Source: Streptomyces geranii (lineage in GTDB: Bacteria > Actinomycetota > Actinomycetes > Streptomycetales > Streptomycetaceae). Taken from it: a stretch of 64,000 nucleotides of DNA. The DNA lies in NCBI RefSeq assembly GCF_002954775.1, contig NZ_PJME01000035.1:1-64000 (forward strand). Reading direction: 5' to 3'. Position numbers and translations under genes: made by a program. Below are positions 8,226 through 15,955 of the stretch, in pieces; within the stretch, counting starts at the first letter, position 1; each line of letters starts with the position of its first letter. The notes below the pieces were generated by a model that searched no databases, had not been told where the DNA came from, and saw only the letters and a program-made list of their open reading frames with translations.

Positions 8226-8753
8226 TCACGGGGTGCTGGGGGTCGGCGGGGGTGTGAGCGGCGAGCCGCCGTTCCCCTTCGCCGGGGCGTCGTCCCCGTT
8301 CGTGTCACCCGCGTCGCCCGCGTCACCCGTGCCGTCCTGCGGGCCCTCGGGGGCGGCGATGTCCCGCTGGTCGTAGGTCATCAGCAGGAGTATCACCAGC
8401 GCCAGCACCACGACCATCATCAGGAACGCCGTCCAGCCCACCAGCCCCCAGGCGAACGCCCCCAGCAGCGCGTGCGTGACCGCCACGCTGATCAGCAGGA
8501 TGCGGCCGAGGCCGGCCGGGGAGCGGTCGCGCAGGGCGACCAGGAGGGCGACCACACCGCAGAGCGCGAAGTAGGCGCCGAAGAGCAGGCCGCCGATCTT
8601 CGACGACACGGACATCATGTCCGGGTCGAGCCCCGCGAGGGACATCTGCTGTCGGTCGACGACGATCCCCAGGAACCAGTTCAGTGCGGCGACGCCGAAC
8701 GCCTCCACGAAGAGGACGATCGCGACGATCCAAGCCACCGGTCTGCGGACCAC
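8226..8753 (-). CDS. Four-helix integral membrane protein
   Basis: This hypothetical membrane protein of about 175 residues has four hydrophobic helices: WIVAIVLFVEAFGVAALNW, GLLFGAYFALCGVVALLVAL, ILLISVAVTHALLGAFAWGL and FLMMVVVLALVILLLM. They are followed by an acidic, Gly/Pro-rich cytosolic tail. I place the start at the GTG at 8753 (VVRRPVAWIV), because the in-frame extension to 8954 is low-quality basic sequence. It converges on maf with a 10-base gap. Function is unknown. Confidence 0.75.
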   Translation of the reverse strand: MVRRPVAWIVAIVLFVEAFGVAALNWFLGIVVDRQQMSLAGLDPDMMSVSSKIGGLLFGAYFALCGVVALLVALRDRSPAGLGRILLISVAVTHALLGAFAWGLVGWTAFLMMVVVLALVILLLMTYDQRDIAAPEGPQDGTGDAGDAGDTNGDDAPAKGNGGSPLTPPPTPSTP

Positions 8754-9154
8754 TGGCCCCCACCCACTTTCGAGTGCCGCACGTGCGGCTAGAACTACGT
8801 TGGTCGGCACCGCGTTCGGTACAGCGCGAACGCTACTAACGGGTAAACGCACAGACAAGGGGCGGACACGGGTTCGGCGAAGGTTGCTCGGCGGGCAAAG
8901 AATCATTGGGCCGTTCGTAGGGACTCGACAAAGAAACGGAGTGGGCCGCAGCACGCTCTCACAGAGACCTTGACCACATGAGGGGGCTAGGGTTTCTCGA
9001 AGGAGTCCTGCGTAAGTAGGTGCGACAAGGGATTTCGCGGGTCGAGCGAGCCTCCTATCACGCTCTGTGTGGGCAAGCTCACCAGTGGGGACGGGTCGAT
9101 GCGCCGTGTCGGCAGTCCCTAAAATCGGCTTGTTTCAAGGAGGGAGCCTCAATC
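8754..9154. other. Divergent intergenic region upstream of accA2
   Basis: This 401-base gap between the membrane-protein gene and accA2 has no convincing gene. It holds an inverted repeat, GCGTTCG (8812-8818) and CGAACGC (8827-8833), close to ACTAACGGGTAAACGC, and a long leader before accA2 with a strong AAGGAGGGAG ribosome site at 9138-9147. Promoters for both flanking genes should lie here. Confidence 0.5.
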
Positions 9155-10927
9155 GTGCGCAAGGTGCTCATCGCCAACCGTGGCGAAATCGCTGTCCGCG
9201 TTGCCCGGGCCTGCCGGGATGCCGGGATCGCGAGCGTGGCCGTGTACGCCGACCCGGACCGGGACGCTCTGCATGTCCGCGCCGCGGATGAGGCGTTCGC
9301 CCTGGGCGGTGACACCCCGGCGACCAGCTATCTCGACATCGCCAAGGTGCTCCATGCCGCCAAGGACTCCGGGGCGGACGCGATCCATCCCGGATACGGC
9401 TTCCTCTCGGAGAACGCCGACTTCGCCCAGGCCGTCCTCGACGCCGGTCTGACCTGGATCGGCCCGCCACCGCAGGCCATCCGCGACCTCGGCGACAAGG
9501 TCGCCGCCCGCCACATCGCCCAGCGCGCCGGTGCGCCGCTGGTCGCCGGCACGCCCGACCCGGTCTCCGGATCCGACGAGGTCGTCGCCTTCGCCCAGGA
9601 GCACGGCCTGCCGATCGCCATCAAGGCCGCCTTCGGCGGCGGCGGACGCGGCCTCAAGGTCGCCCGGACGCTGGAAGAGGTCCCCGAGCTGTACGACTCC
9701 GCCGTCCGCGAGGCGGTCGCGGCGTTCGGGCGCGGGGAGTGCTTCGTCGAGCGCTACCTGGACAAGCCGAGGCACGTGGAGACCCAGTGCCTGGCCGACT
9801 CCCACGGCAACGTGGTCGTCGTGTCGACCCGTGACTGCTCCCTCCAGCGCCGCCACCAGAAGCTGGTGGAGGAGGCCCCGGCGCCGTTCCTCTCCGAGGC
9901 CCAGGTCGCCGAGCTGTACGCCTCCTCGAAGGCGATCCTGAAGGAGGCCGGCTACGTCGGCGCCGGGACCGTCGAGTTCCTCGTCGGCCAGGACGGCACG
10001 ATCTCCTTCCTGGAGGTCAACACCCGCCTCCAGGTGGAGCACCCGGTCACCGAGGAGGTCGCCGGCATCGACCTCGTACGCGAGATGTTCCGCATCGCCG
10101 ACGGCGAGGAACTCGGCTACGGCGACCCGGAGTTGCGCGGCCATTCCTTCGAGTTCCGGATCAACGGCGAGGACCCGGGCCGCGGCTTCCTGCCCGCCCC
10201 CGGCACCGTCACCAGCTTCGCCCCGCCCACCGGCCCCGGTGTCCGCCTGGACGCGGGCGTCGAGTCCGGCAGCGTGATCGGCCCGGCGTGGGACTCGCTC
10301 CTCGCCAAGCTGATCGTCACCGGCGCCACCCGGCAGCAGGCCCTCCAGCGTGCCGCCCGCGCGCTGGCCGAGTTCCAGGTCGAGGGCATGGCCACCGCCA
10401 TCCCCTTCCACCGCGCGGTCGTCACCGACCCGGCCTTCGCCCCCGAACTCACCGGCTCCACCGACCCGTTCACGGTCCACACCCGCTGGATCGAGACCGA
10501 GTTCGTCAACGAGACCAAGCCCTTCAGCGCCCCCACCGACACCGAGGCGGAGGACGACACCGACCGCGAGACGATCGTCGTCGAGGTCGGCGGCAAGCGC
10601 CTGGAGGTCTCCCTCCCGGTCTCCCTGGGCATGTCCCTGGCCCGCACGGGCCTCGCGGCAGGCGCCAAGCCGAAGCGCCGGGCGGCGAAGAAGTCGGGCC
10701 CGGTGGCCTCCGGCGACACCCTCGCCTCCCCCATGCAGGGCACCATCGTCAAGGTGGCCGTGGAGGAGGGCCAGGAGGTCAAGGAGGGCGACCTGATCGT
10801 CGTCCTGGAGGCCATGAAGATGGAACAGCCCCTCAACGCCCACAAGACCGGCACCATCAAGGGCCTGGCGGCAGAGGTCGGCGCGTCCCTGACCTCGGGC
10901 GCCCCCATCTGCGAGATCAAGGACTGA
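9155..10927 (+). CDS. accA2: Acetyl/propionyl-CoA carboxylase alpha subunit (biotin carboxylase + BCCP)
   Basis: This biotinylated subunit of 590 residues carboxylates its own biotin with ATP and bicarbonate and hands CO2 to beta subunits such as PccB. Domains in order: biotin carboxylase N-lobe (VRKVLIANRGEIAVRVARAC, 1-110), ATP-grasp with glycine-rich AAFGGGGRGLKVA (about 115-320) and the FLEVNTRLQVEHPVTE active site, C-lobe to about 445, and a C-terminal BCCP with EAMKMEQ, biotin on about Lys555. The GTG at 9155 is chosen over the upstream in-frame ATG because of the ribosome site. A family-B repeat follows its stop. Confidence 0.95.
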   Translation: MRKVLIANRGEIAVRVARACRDAGIASVAVYADPDRDALHVRAADEAFALGGDTPATSYLDIAKVLHAAKDSGADAIHPGYGFLSENADFAQAVLDAGLTWIGPPPQAIRDLGDKVAARHIAQRAGAPLVAGTPDPVSGSDEVVAFAQEHGLPIAIKAAFGGGGRGLKVARTLEEVPELYDSAVREAVAAFGRGECFVERYLDKPRHVETQCLADSHGNVVVVSTRDCSLQRRHQKLVEEAPAPFLSEAQVAELYASSKAILKEAGYVGAGTVEFLVGQDGTISFLEVNTRLQVEHPVTEEVAGIDLVREMFRIADGEELGYGDPELRGHSFEFRINGEDPGRGFLPAPGTVTSFAPPTGPGVRLDAGVESGSVIGPAWDSLLAKLIVTGATRQQALQRAARALAEFQVEGMATAIPFHRAVVTDPAFAPELTGSTDPFTVHTRWIETEFVNETKPFSAPTDTEAEDDTDRETIVVEVGGKRLEVSLPVSLGMSLARTGLAAGAKPKRRAAKKSGPVASGDTLASPMQGTIVKVAVEEGQEVKEGDLIVVLEAMKMEQPLNAHKTGTIKGLAAEVGASLTSGAPICEIKD

Positions 10928-11018
10928 CCAGCCGTACGAAGTCCCGAGGCGCCCGGCAGGCTGAGCGATCAGCCACCGGGCGCTTCACTTTATGACGAGG
11001 GTGCGAGCAGCTGCTTTC

Positions 11019-11066
11019 AGGGGCGCGGGGAACTGCGCGACCAGCCCCCACCGGGCCCGCACCCAA
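11019..11066 (+). repeat. Family-B 3'-end repeat, after accA2
   Basis: GGGGCGCGGGGAACTGCGCG followed by ACCAGCCCCCACCGG. The outer GGGG/CCCC and inner GCGC/GCGC segments can pair into a stem-loop. It lies 92 bases after the accA2 stop, in sense orientation. Near-identical copies lie at 26876, 32396 and (reverse) 36169. Confidence 0.75.
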
Positions 11067-11126
11067 CCCACAACCTCTGATGGCATGCTGAACCCCCGGA
11101 ACAAGCGAACGAAGGGCACCTGAACC

Positions 11127-11702
11127 ATGGCCCAGCCGCCGGCAGGCCTCCGCGCGGACGCCCGCCGCAACTACGAACGCCTGCTCACAGAAGCCCGCAC
11201 CGCTTTCGCGGCACACGGAACCGACACCTCCCTCGAAGAAGTCGCCCGCCGCGCAGGCGTAGGCATCGGCACCCTCTACCGCCACTTCCCCAACCGCCAC
11301 GCCCTGATGAGCGCGGTCTTCGAGGACGCGGTGAGCGACCTGCTGGCCCGCTCCCGCGAGCTGCTGACCGCCCCGGAGCCGTGCGCCGCGCTGGTCACCT
11401 GGCTGCGCGAGATCGTCACGCACGCCGGTGAGTACCGCGGCCTGGCACGGGCGCTCATGTCGGTGTCGTACGACGCCGACTCGGCGCTCGCCAGGTGCAG
11501 CAACCCGATGCGGGAGGCGGGCGCGGCCCTGCTCGCCCGCGCCCAGCAGGCAGGCACCCTTCGTACAGACGTCTCCATCGGCGACCTGCTCCAGCTCACC
11601 AACGCCATCGCGCTGGCGGCCGAGGAGACCCCGGACGACCCGGGCCTGGCCGACCGCCTCCTGACCCTGACACTGCGGGGCCTGAAGGCCGTACCCAACT
11701 GA
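11127..11702 (+). CDS. TetR-family transcriptional regulator
   Basis: This repressor-type protein of 191 residues has an N-terminal TetR helix-turn-helix at about residues 12-58 (TDTSLEEVARRAGVGIGTLYRHFPNRHALMSAVFED) and a C-terminal all-helical ligand and dimer domain. The recognition helix GIGTLYRHFPNR is canonical. Its target is unknown. It sits between the accA2 3' repeat and a convergent DeoR gene, without an adjacent transporter or enzyme that would suggest a ligand. Confidence 0.93.
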   Translation: MAQPPAGLRADARRNYERLLTEARTAFAAHGTDTSLEEVARRAGVGIGTLYRHFPNRHALMSAVFEDAVSDLLARSRELLTAPEPCAALVTWLREIVTHAGEYRGLARALMSVSYDADSALARCSNPMREAGAALLARAQQAGTLRTDVSIGDLLQLTNAIALAAEETPDDPGLADRLLTLTLRGLKAVPN

Positions 11703-11763
11703 CCAGGTACGTACGACGGATCAGCGACCGACGAACCGACGGCACCGAACCAGCGGCGACGAA

Positions 11764-12774
11764 TCAGCGGCGGCGGAGGTCCGCCACCCTGGCCCGCTCC
11801 CGTTCCCGTTCGCGCTCACCCGGTCCACCGGGCTGTTCCCCCAGCATCGTGCCGCGCAGCGGATGGCCCGCCGCGCCGCCGGGCAGCTGACCCCGGCGGG
11901 GGTTCGGCAGTGGCACGTCCCGGCGCTGTCCGCGCGCCGGGACCTGGTCACCGCCGCCCGGTCCGGTCACCTGGGAGCCGTTCGCCGAGCCGGACGATCC
12001 GGCGACGGCGATCTGCACTCCCTGGTCGGCCAGGGCCTGGAGTTCCGTACCCGCGCGGTCGTCGTGGACGGGCGGTTCGTCCGTGACGAGTCGGGTGATC
12101 AGATCCGTGGCCACGGTCTGGAACATGGTGTCCGTACCGAGCTTGGTGTGATCGGCGAGCACGACGACCTCGGCGGCGGACTGCACCAGCGCGCGGTCGA
12201 CGGACGCCGACAGCATGTTGGAGGTGGACAGCCCGCGTTCGGCGGTGAGGCCGCTTCCGGAGAGGAAGGCCTTGGACACCCGCAGCCCGTGCAGGGACTG
12301 CTCGGCGCCACTGCCGACCAGGGCGTAGTTGGAACCGCGCAGGGTGCCGCCGGTCATCACGACCTCCACCCGGTTCGCGTGGGCCAGCGCCTGGGCCACC
12401 AACAGGGAGTTGGTGACGACGGTCAGCCCGGGGACCCGCGCGAGCCGGCGTGCCAGCTCCTGCGTGGTGGTCCCCGCCCCGACCACGATGGCCTCGCCCT
12501 CTTCGACGAAGCTCGCGGCGAGGTCGGCGATGGCCGTCTTCTCGGCGGTCGCGAGATGAGATTTCTGCGGAAAGCCGGACTCCCGCGTGAACCCGCCCGG
12601 CAATACCGCACCGCCGTGCCGGCGGTCGAGGAGTCCTTCTGCCTCCAGTGCGCGCACGTCCCGCCGTACGGTCACTTCGGAGGTCTGGACGACGCGGGCG
12701 AGCTCACGGAGCGACACGGCTCCATTGGCACGCACCATTTCGAGGATCAATTGACGACGTTCTGCAGCGAACAC
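11764..12774 (-). CDS. DeoR-family transcriptional regulator
   Basis: This is a sugar-phosphate-type DeoR repressor of 336 residues. The N-terminus is a winged helix (AERRQLILEMVRANGAVSLRELARVVQTSEVTVRRDVRALEAEGLLDRRHGGAV shows the family hallmark TVRRDxxxLExxGLLxRxHGGAV). The effector domain of the isomerase-like fold runs from about 78 to 250, with VVGAGTTTQELARRL and ADHTKLG. An Arg/Gly/Pro-rich tail of about 70 residues is extra. It lies close to purine nucleoside phosphorylase, so it is one candidate for the nucleoside operators described below, but no CTACGCGCGTAG site is seen in its own promoter. Confidence 0.92.
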   Translation of the reverse strand: MFAAERRQLILEMVRANGAVSLRELARVVQTSEVTVRRDVRALEAEGLLDRRHGGAVLPGGFTRESGFPQKSHLATAEKTAIADLAASFVEEGEAIVVGAGTTTQELARRLARVPGLTVVTNSLLVAQALAHANRVEVVMTGGTLRGSNYALVGSGAEQSLHGLRVSKAFLSGSGLTAERGLSTSNMLSASVDRALVQSAAEVVVLADHTKLGTDTMFQTVATDLITRLVTDEPPVHDDRAGTELQALADQGVQIAVAGSSGSANGSQVTGPGGGDQVPARGQRRDVPLPNPRRGQLPGGAAGHPLRGTMLGEQPGGPGERERERERARVADLRRR

Positions 12775-12953
12775 GAAACTGACAGTAACCCCAACGACCG
12801 TCTGCTTTCAGCAGTTTGCGCCGAATAGCAGAAGTTGTTCGCACGGGGGTACGGGAAGTGGTATACGTGCCTATCCACGTCGCCTATGCCGTACGAATGG
12901 GCCGCAACTCGCCTTGACCAGCGGGAAGTTCCGCTCCCGCCGAGTCAGGGCGG

Positions 12954-14402
12954 TCAGCCCTCGCCCGTCGCCTTGCGCGTGTGCAGCTGCCGCGCCACCT
13001 CGGCGATCGAACCGGATAGCGAGGGATAGACGGTGAACGCGTTCGCGATCTGCTCGACCGTCAGATTGTTGTCGACCGCGATCGAGATCGGGTGGATGAG
13101 TTCGGAGGCACGCGGTGACACGACACAACCGCCGACGACGATCCCCGTACCGGGCCGGCACATGAGCTTGACGAAGCCGTCGCGGATGCCCTGCATCTTC
13201 GCGCGCGGATTGCGCAGCAGCGGCAGCTTGACGACCACGGCGTCGATCTTGCCGGCGTCCACGTCGGCCTGGGTGTAGCCGACGGTGGCGATCTCGGGGT
13301 CGGTGAAGACGTTCGACGAGACGGTCTTCAGGTTGAGCGGGGCCACCGCGTCGCCGAGGAAGTGGTACATGGCGATCCGGCCCTGCATGGCGGCGACGGA
13401 CGCGAGGGCGAAGACACCGGTCACGTCACCGGCCGCGTACACACCGGGAGCCGTCGTCCTGGACACCTTGTCGGTCCAGATGTGCCCGGAGTCGCGGAGC
13501 TTGACCCCGGCCTCCTCCAGGCCCATTCCGGCGCTGTTGGGGATGGCGCCGACGGCCATCAGACAGTGCGAGCCGGTGATGACCCGCCCGTCGGAGAGGG
13601 TGACCTCGACCCGGTCGCCGACGCGCTTGGCGGACTCGGCGCGGGAGCGGGCCATGACGTTCATGCCACGGCGCCGGAAGACCTCTTCGAGGACGGCGGC
13701 GGCGTCCGGGTCCTCACCCGGCAGCACGCGGTCGCGCGACGACACGAGGGTGACCTTGGACCCGAGAGCCTGATAGGCACCGGCGAACTCGGCACCGGTG
13801 ACACCGGAGCCGACCACGATCAGCTCTTCGGGCAGCTCGGTGAGGTCGTAGACCTGGGTCCAGTTGAGGATGCGCTCGCCGTCGGGCTGCGCGTCGGGCA
13901 CCTCGCGCGGGTGGGCGCCGGTGGCGATCAGGACGGCGTCGGCGACCAGGGTCTCCTCGGTGCCGTCGGCCGCCCGTACGACGACCTTGCGTGAGCCGTC
14001 GACGCCCTGGAGGCCGTCGAGGCGGCCACGGCCGCGCAGGACGCGGGCGCCGGCCCGGGTGACGGAGGCGGTGATGTCGTGCGACTGGGCGAGGGCGAGC
14101 CGCTTCACCCGTCGGTTGACCTTGTCGAGGTCCACACCGACGACTCGGGCGGCCTGCTGGTCGGGCGGAGTGTCGTCGGCGACGATGATGCCCAGTTCCT
14201 CGTACGACGAGTCGAAGGTGGTCATCACCTCGGCCGTCGCGATCAGGGTCTTCGACGGTACGCAGTCGGTGAGCACCGACGCCCCGCCCAGACCGTCGCA
14301 GTCGACGACGGTCACCTCCGCGCCGAGCTGCGCTGCCACCAGCGCAGCCTCGTAGCCGCCGGGTCCGCCACCAATGATCACGATCCGAGTCACATACCCC
14401 AT
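12954..14402 (-). CDS. lpdA: LpdA-type flavoprotein (NAD(P)H-quinone reductase), catalytic residues altered
   Basis: This FAD-dependent pyridine-nucleotide oxidoreductase has a Rossmann FAD site (RIVIIGGGPGGYEAALVAAQLG) and a second dinucleotide site (VVGSGVTGAEFAGAYQALG). It is not a normal lipoamide dehydrogenase: the CxxxxC redox pair is GASVLTDCVPSK, with only the second cysteine, and the C-terminal His-Glu dyad (AHPTLSE in true enzymes) is VYPSLSG. Mycobacterium tuberculosis LpdA (Rv3303c) has the same kinds of loss and works as a quinone reductase, and its neighbourhood also holds purine nucleoside phosphorylase and pmmB. The start may be ATG 14402 or GTG 14393. Confidence 0.88.
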   Translation of the reverse strand: MGYVTRIVIIGGGPGGYEAALVAAQLGAEVTVVDCDGLGGASVLTDCVPSKTLIATAEVMTTFDSSYEELGIIVADDTPPDQQAARVVGVDLDKVNRRVKRLALAQSHDITASVTRAGARVLRGRGRLDGLQGVDGSRKVVVRAADGTEETLVADAVLIATGAHPREVPDAQPDGERILNWTQVYDLTELPEELIVVGSGVTGAEFAGAYQALGSKVTLVSSRDRVLPGEDPDAAAVLEEVFRRRGMNVMARSRAESAKRVGDRVEVTLSDGRVITGSHCLMAVGAIPNSAGMGLEEAGVKLRDSGHIWTDKVSRTTAPGVYAAGDVTGVFALASVAAMQGRIAMYHFLGDAVAPLNLKTVSSNVFTDPEIATVGYTQADVDAGKIDAVVVKLPLLRNPRAKMQGIRDGFVKLMCRPGTGIVVGGCVVSPRASELIHPISIAVDNNLTVEQIANAFTVYPSLSGSIAEVARQLHTRKATGEG

Positions 14403-14508
14403 TGTCCCGCACGCCCCGCGATGCCCGCGCCCCGGGGCACGTCTGTGCGTACGGGAGGGGCCTGTGCTGCCGGAGTGACGGCCGTGTCCGCTGCCGTACT
14501 CTCGACCC

Positions 14509-14946
14509 ATGTCGCTCTACGCCGCCTACGCCGGCAATCTCGACGCGCGGCTCATGACGCGCCGCGCACCGCACTCGCCGCTGCGTGCCACCGGGTGGCT
14601 GACCGGCTGGCGGCTGACGTTCGGCGGGGAGCACATGGGCTGGGAGGGCGCCCTCCCGACGATCGTCGAGGCGCCGCGCTCCCAGGTCTTCGTCGCCCTG
14701 TACGACATCGCCCCGCTCGACGAGGACTCGCTGGACCGGTGGGAGGGCGTGGGCCTCGACATCTACCGCCGGATGCGGCTGCGCGTGCACACGCTGGAGG
14801 GCGAGGAGCCCGCGTGGGTGTACGTCCTGAACGGGTACGAGGGCGGGCTGCCGTCGGCCCGGCATCTGGGCGAGATCGCCGACGCGGCGGAGTCGGCCGG
14901 GGCGCCGCACGACTATGTGATGGAACTGAGAAAACGTCCCTGTTGA
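14509..14946 (+). CDS. Gamma-glutamylcyclotransferase-like protein
   Basis: This GGCT-fold protein of 145 residues begins SLYAAYAGNLDARLM, the variant of the YGSNL substrate loop, and contains LDRWEGVGLDIYRRM around the usual catalytic glutamate. Family members release 5-oxoproline from gamma-glutamyl amines or peptides; the true substrate here is unknown. TACTCT lies six bases before the ATG, an arrangement suggesting a leaderless transcript. It is divergent from lpdA, with a 106-base gap. Confidence 0.82.
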   Translation: MSLYAAYAGNLDARLMTRRAPHSPLRATGWLTGWRLTFGGEHMGWEGALPTIVEAPRSQVFVALYDIAPLDEDSLDRWEGVGLDIYRRMRLRVHTLEGEEPAWVYVLNGYEGGLPSARHLGEIADAAESAGAPHDYVMELRKRPC

Positions 14947-15033
14947 GCGTCGGGGGATGTGGTGGCGGCCTTTCTGGCAGCCGTTCGGTTGGAAACGACA
15001 AGACAACGATCGCCATCCCGTGCCCTCCGTCAT

Positions 15034-15045
15034 CTACGCGCGTAG
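15034..15045 (+). promoter_or_regulatory. Nucleoside-regulon operator CTACGCGCGTAG (perfect), purine nucleoside phosphorylase
   Basis: This perfect 12-bp palindrome lies 25 bases upstream of the GTG start of the phosphorylase, just 5' of a TACGCT -10-like box at about 15058-15063. Identical or nearly identical sites precede deoC, add, the nucleoside ABC operon and both BMP lipoproteins. The position would block RNA polymerase. Confidence 0.8.
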
Positions 15046-15070
15046 GCTCCGACCGGATACGCTCTTGCGC

Positions 15071-15895
15071 GTGAACGCATCTCTTCTTCCGGACGACATC
15101 CAGGGCGACCCGCACGCCGCCGCCGACGCCGCCGCCACGCGCCTGCGCGAGCTGACGGGCGCCGAGACCCACGACGTCGCCCTCGTGATGGGCTCCGGCT
15201 GGGCACCGGCCGTGGACGCCCTGGGCGCCCCCGAGGCCGAGTTCCAGGTCACCGAGCTGCCCGGGTTCCCGCCGCCTGCGGTCGAGGGCCACGGCGGCAA
15301 GATCCGCTCGTACCGGATCGGTGACAAGCGCGCGCTGGTCTTCCTGGGGCGCACGCACTACTACGAGGGCAGGGGCGTCGCGTCCGTGGCGCACGGTGTC
15401 CGTACCGCCGTGGCCGCCGGCTGCAAGACCATCGTCCTGACCAACGGCTGCGGCGGCCTGCGCGCCGACATGCGTCCCGGCCAGCCGGTCCTGATCAGCG
15501 ACCACATCAACCTGACGGCTACGTCCCCGATCGTCGGCGCGAACTTCGTCGACCTGACGGACCTGTACTCGCCGCGGCTGCGCGCCCTGTGCAAGGAGAT
15601 CGACCCGAGCCTGGAGGAGGGCGTGTACGCCCAGTTCACGGGCCCGCACTACGAGACGCCGGCGGAGATCCGGATGGCGCGGGCGATCGGGGCGGACCTG
15701 GTCGGTATGTCGACGGTGCTGGAAGCCATCGCGGCGCGGGAGGCGGGCGCCGAGATCCTGGGGATCTCGCTGGTGACGAACCTGGCGGCGGGGATGACGG
15801 GCGAACCGCTGAACCACGAGGAGGTCCTCCAGGCGGGCCGCGACAGCGCGACCCGAATGGGCTCCCTACTGGCACAGGTCCTGGGCCGCCTGTAG
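15071..15895 (+). CDS. deoD: Purine nucleoside phosphorylase (trimeric type)
   Basis: Splits purine (deoxy)nucleosides with phosphate into base and (deoxy)ribose-1-phosphate. The 274-residue product shows ALVMGSGWAPAVD (phosphate loop), FPPPAVEGHGGKIRSYRIGDK, a central LTNGCGGLRADMRPGQPVLISDHIN and the FTGPHYETPAEIRMARAIGADLVGMSTVLEAIAAREAG segment typical of the trimeric class. The GTG at 15071 (MNASLLPDD) is preferred over an in-frame ATG at 14957 because the operator and promoter lie between them. It is followed 60 bases later by a phosphosugar mutase, making a phosphorolysis-mutase pair. Regulation is predicted through the palindrome 25 bases upstream. Confidence 0.93.
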   Translation: MNASLLPDDIQGDPHAAADAAATRLRELTGAETHDVALVMGSGWAPAVDALGAPEAEFQVTELPGFPPPAVEGHGGKIRSYRIGDKRALVFLGRTHYYEGRGVASVAHGVRTAVAAGCKTIVLTNGCGGLRADMRPGQPVLISDHINLTATSPIVGANFVDLTDLYSPRLRALCKEIDPSLEEGVYAQFTGPHYETPAEIRMARAIGADLVGMSTVLEAIAAREAGAEILGISLVTNLAAGMTGEPLNHEEVLQAGRDSATRMGSLLAQVLGRL

Positions 15896-15955
15896 GCGTT
15901 CCTTTTTCCTCGCCCCCGCCCACGCAACCGCACCACCACACCGAGAGGCACCGAC

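Noticed and set aside
9149..10843. 564-codon open frame antisense to accA2
   Set aside because: Same artefact of codon bias; no ribosome site, no homology pattern.
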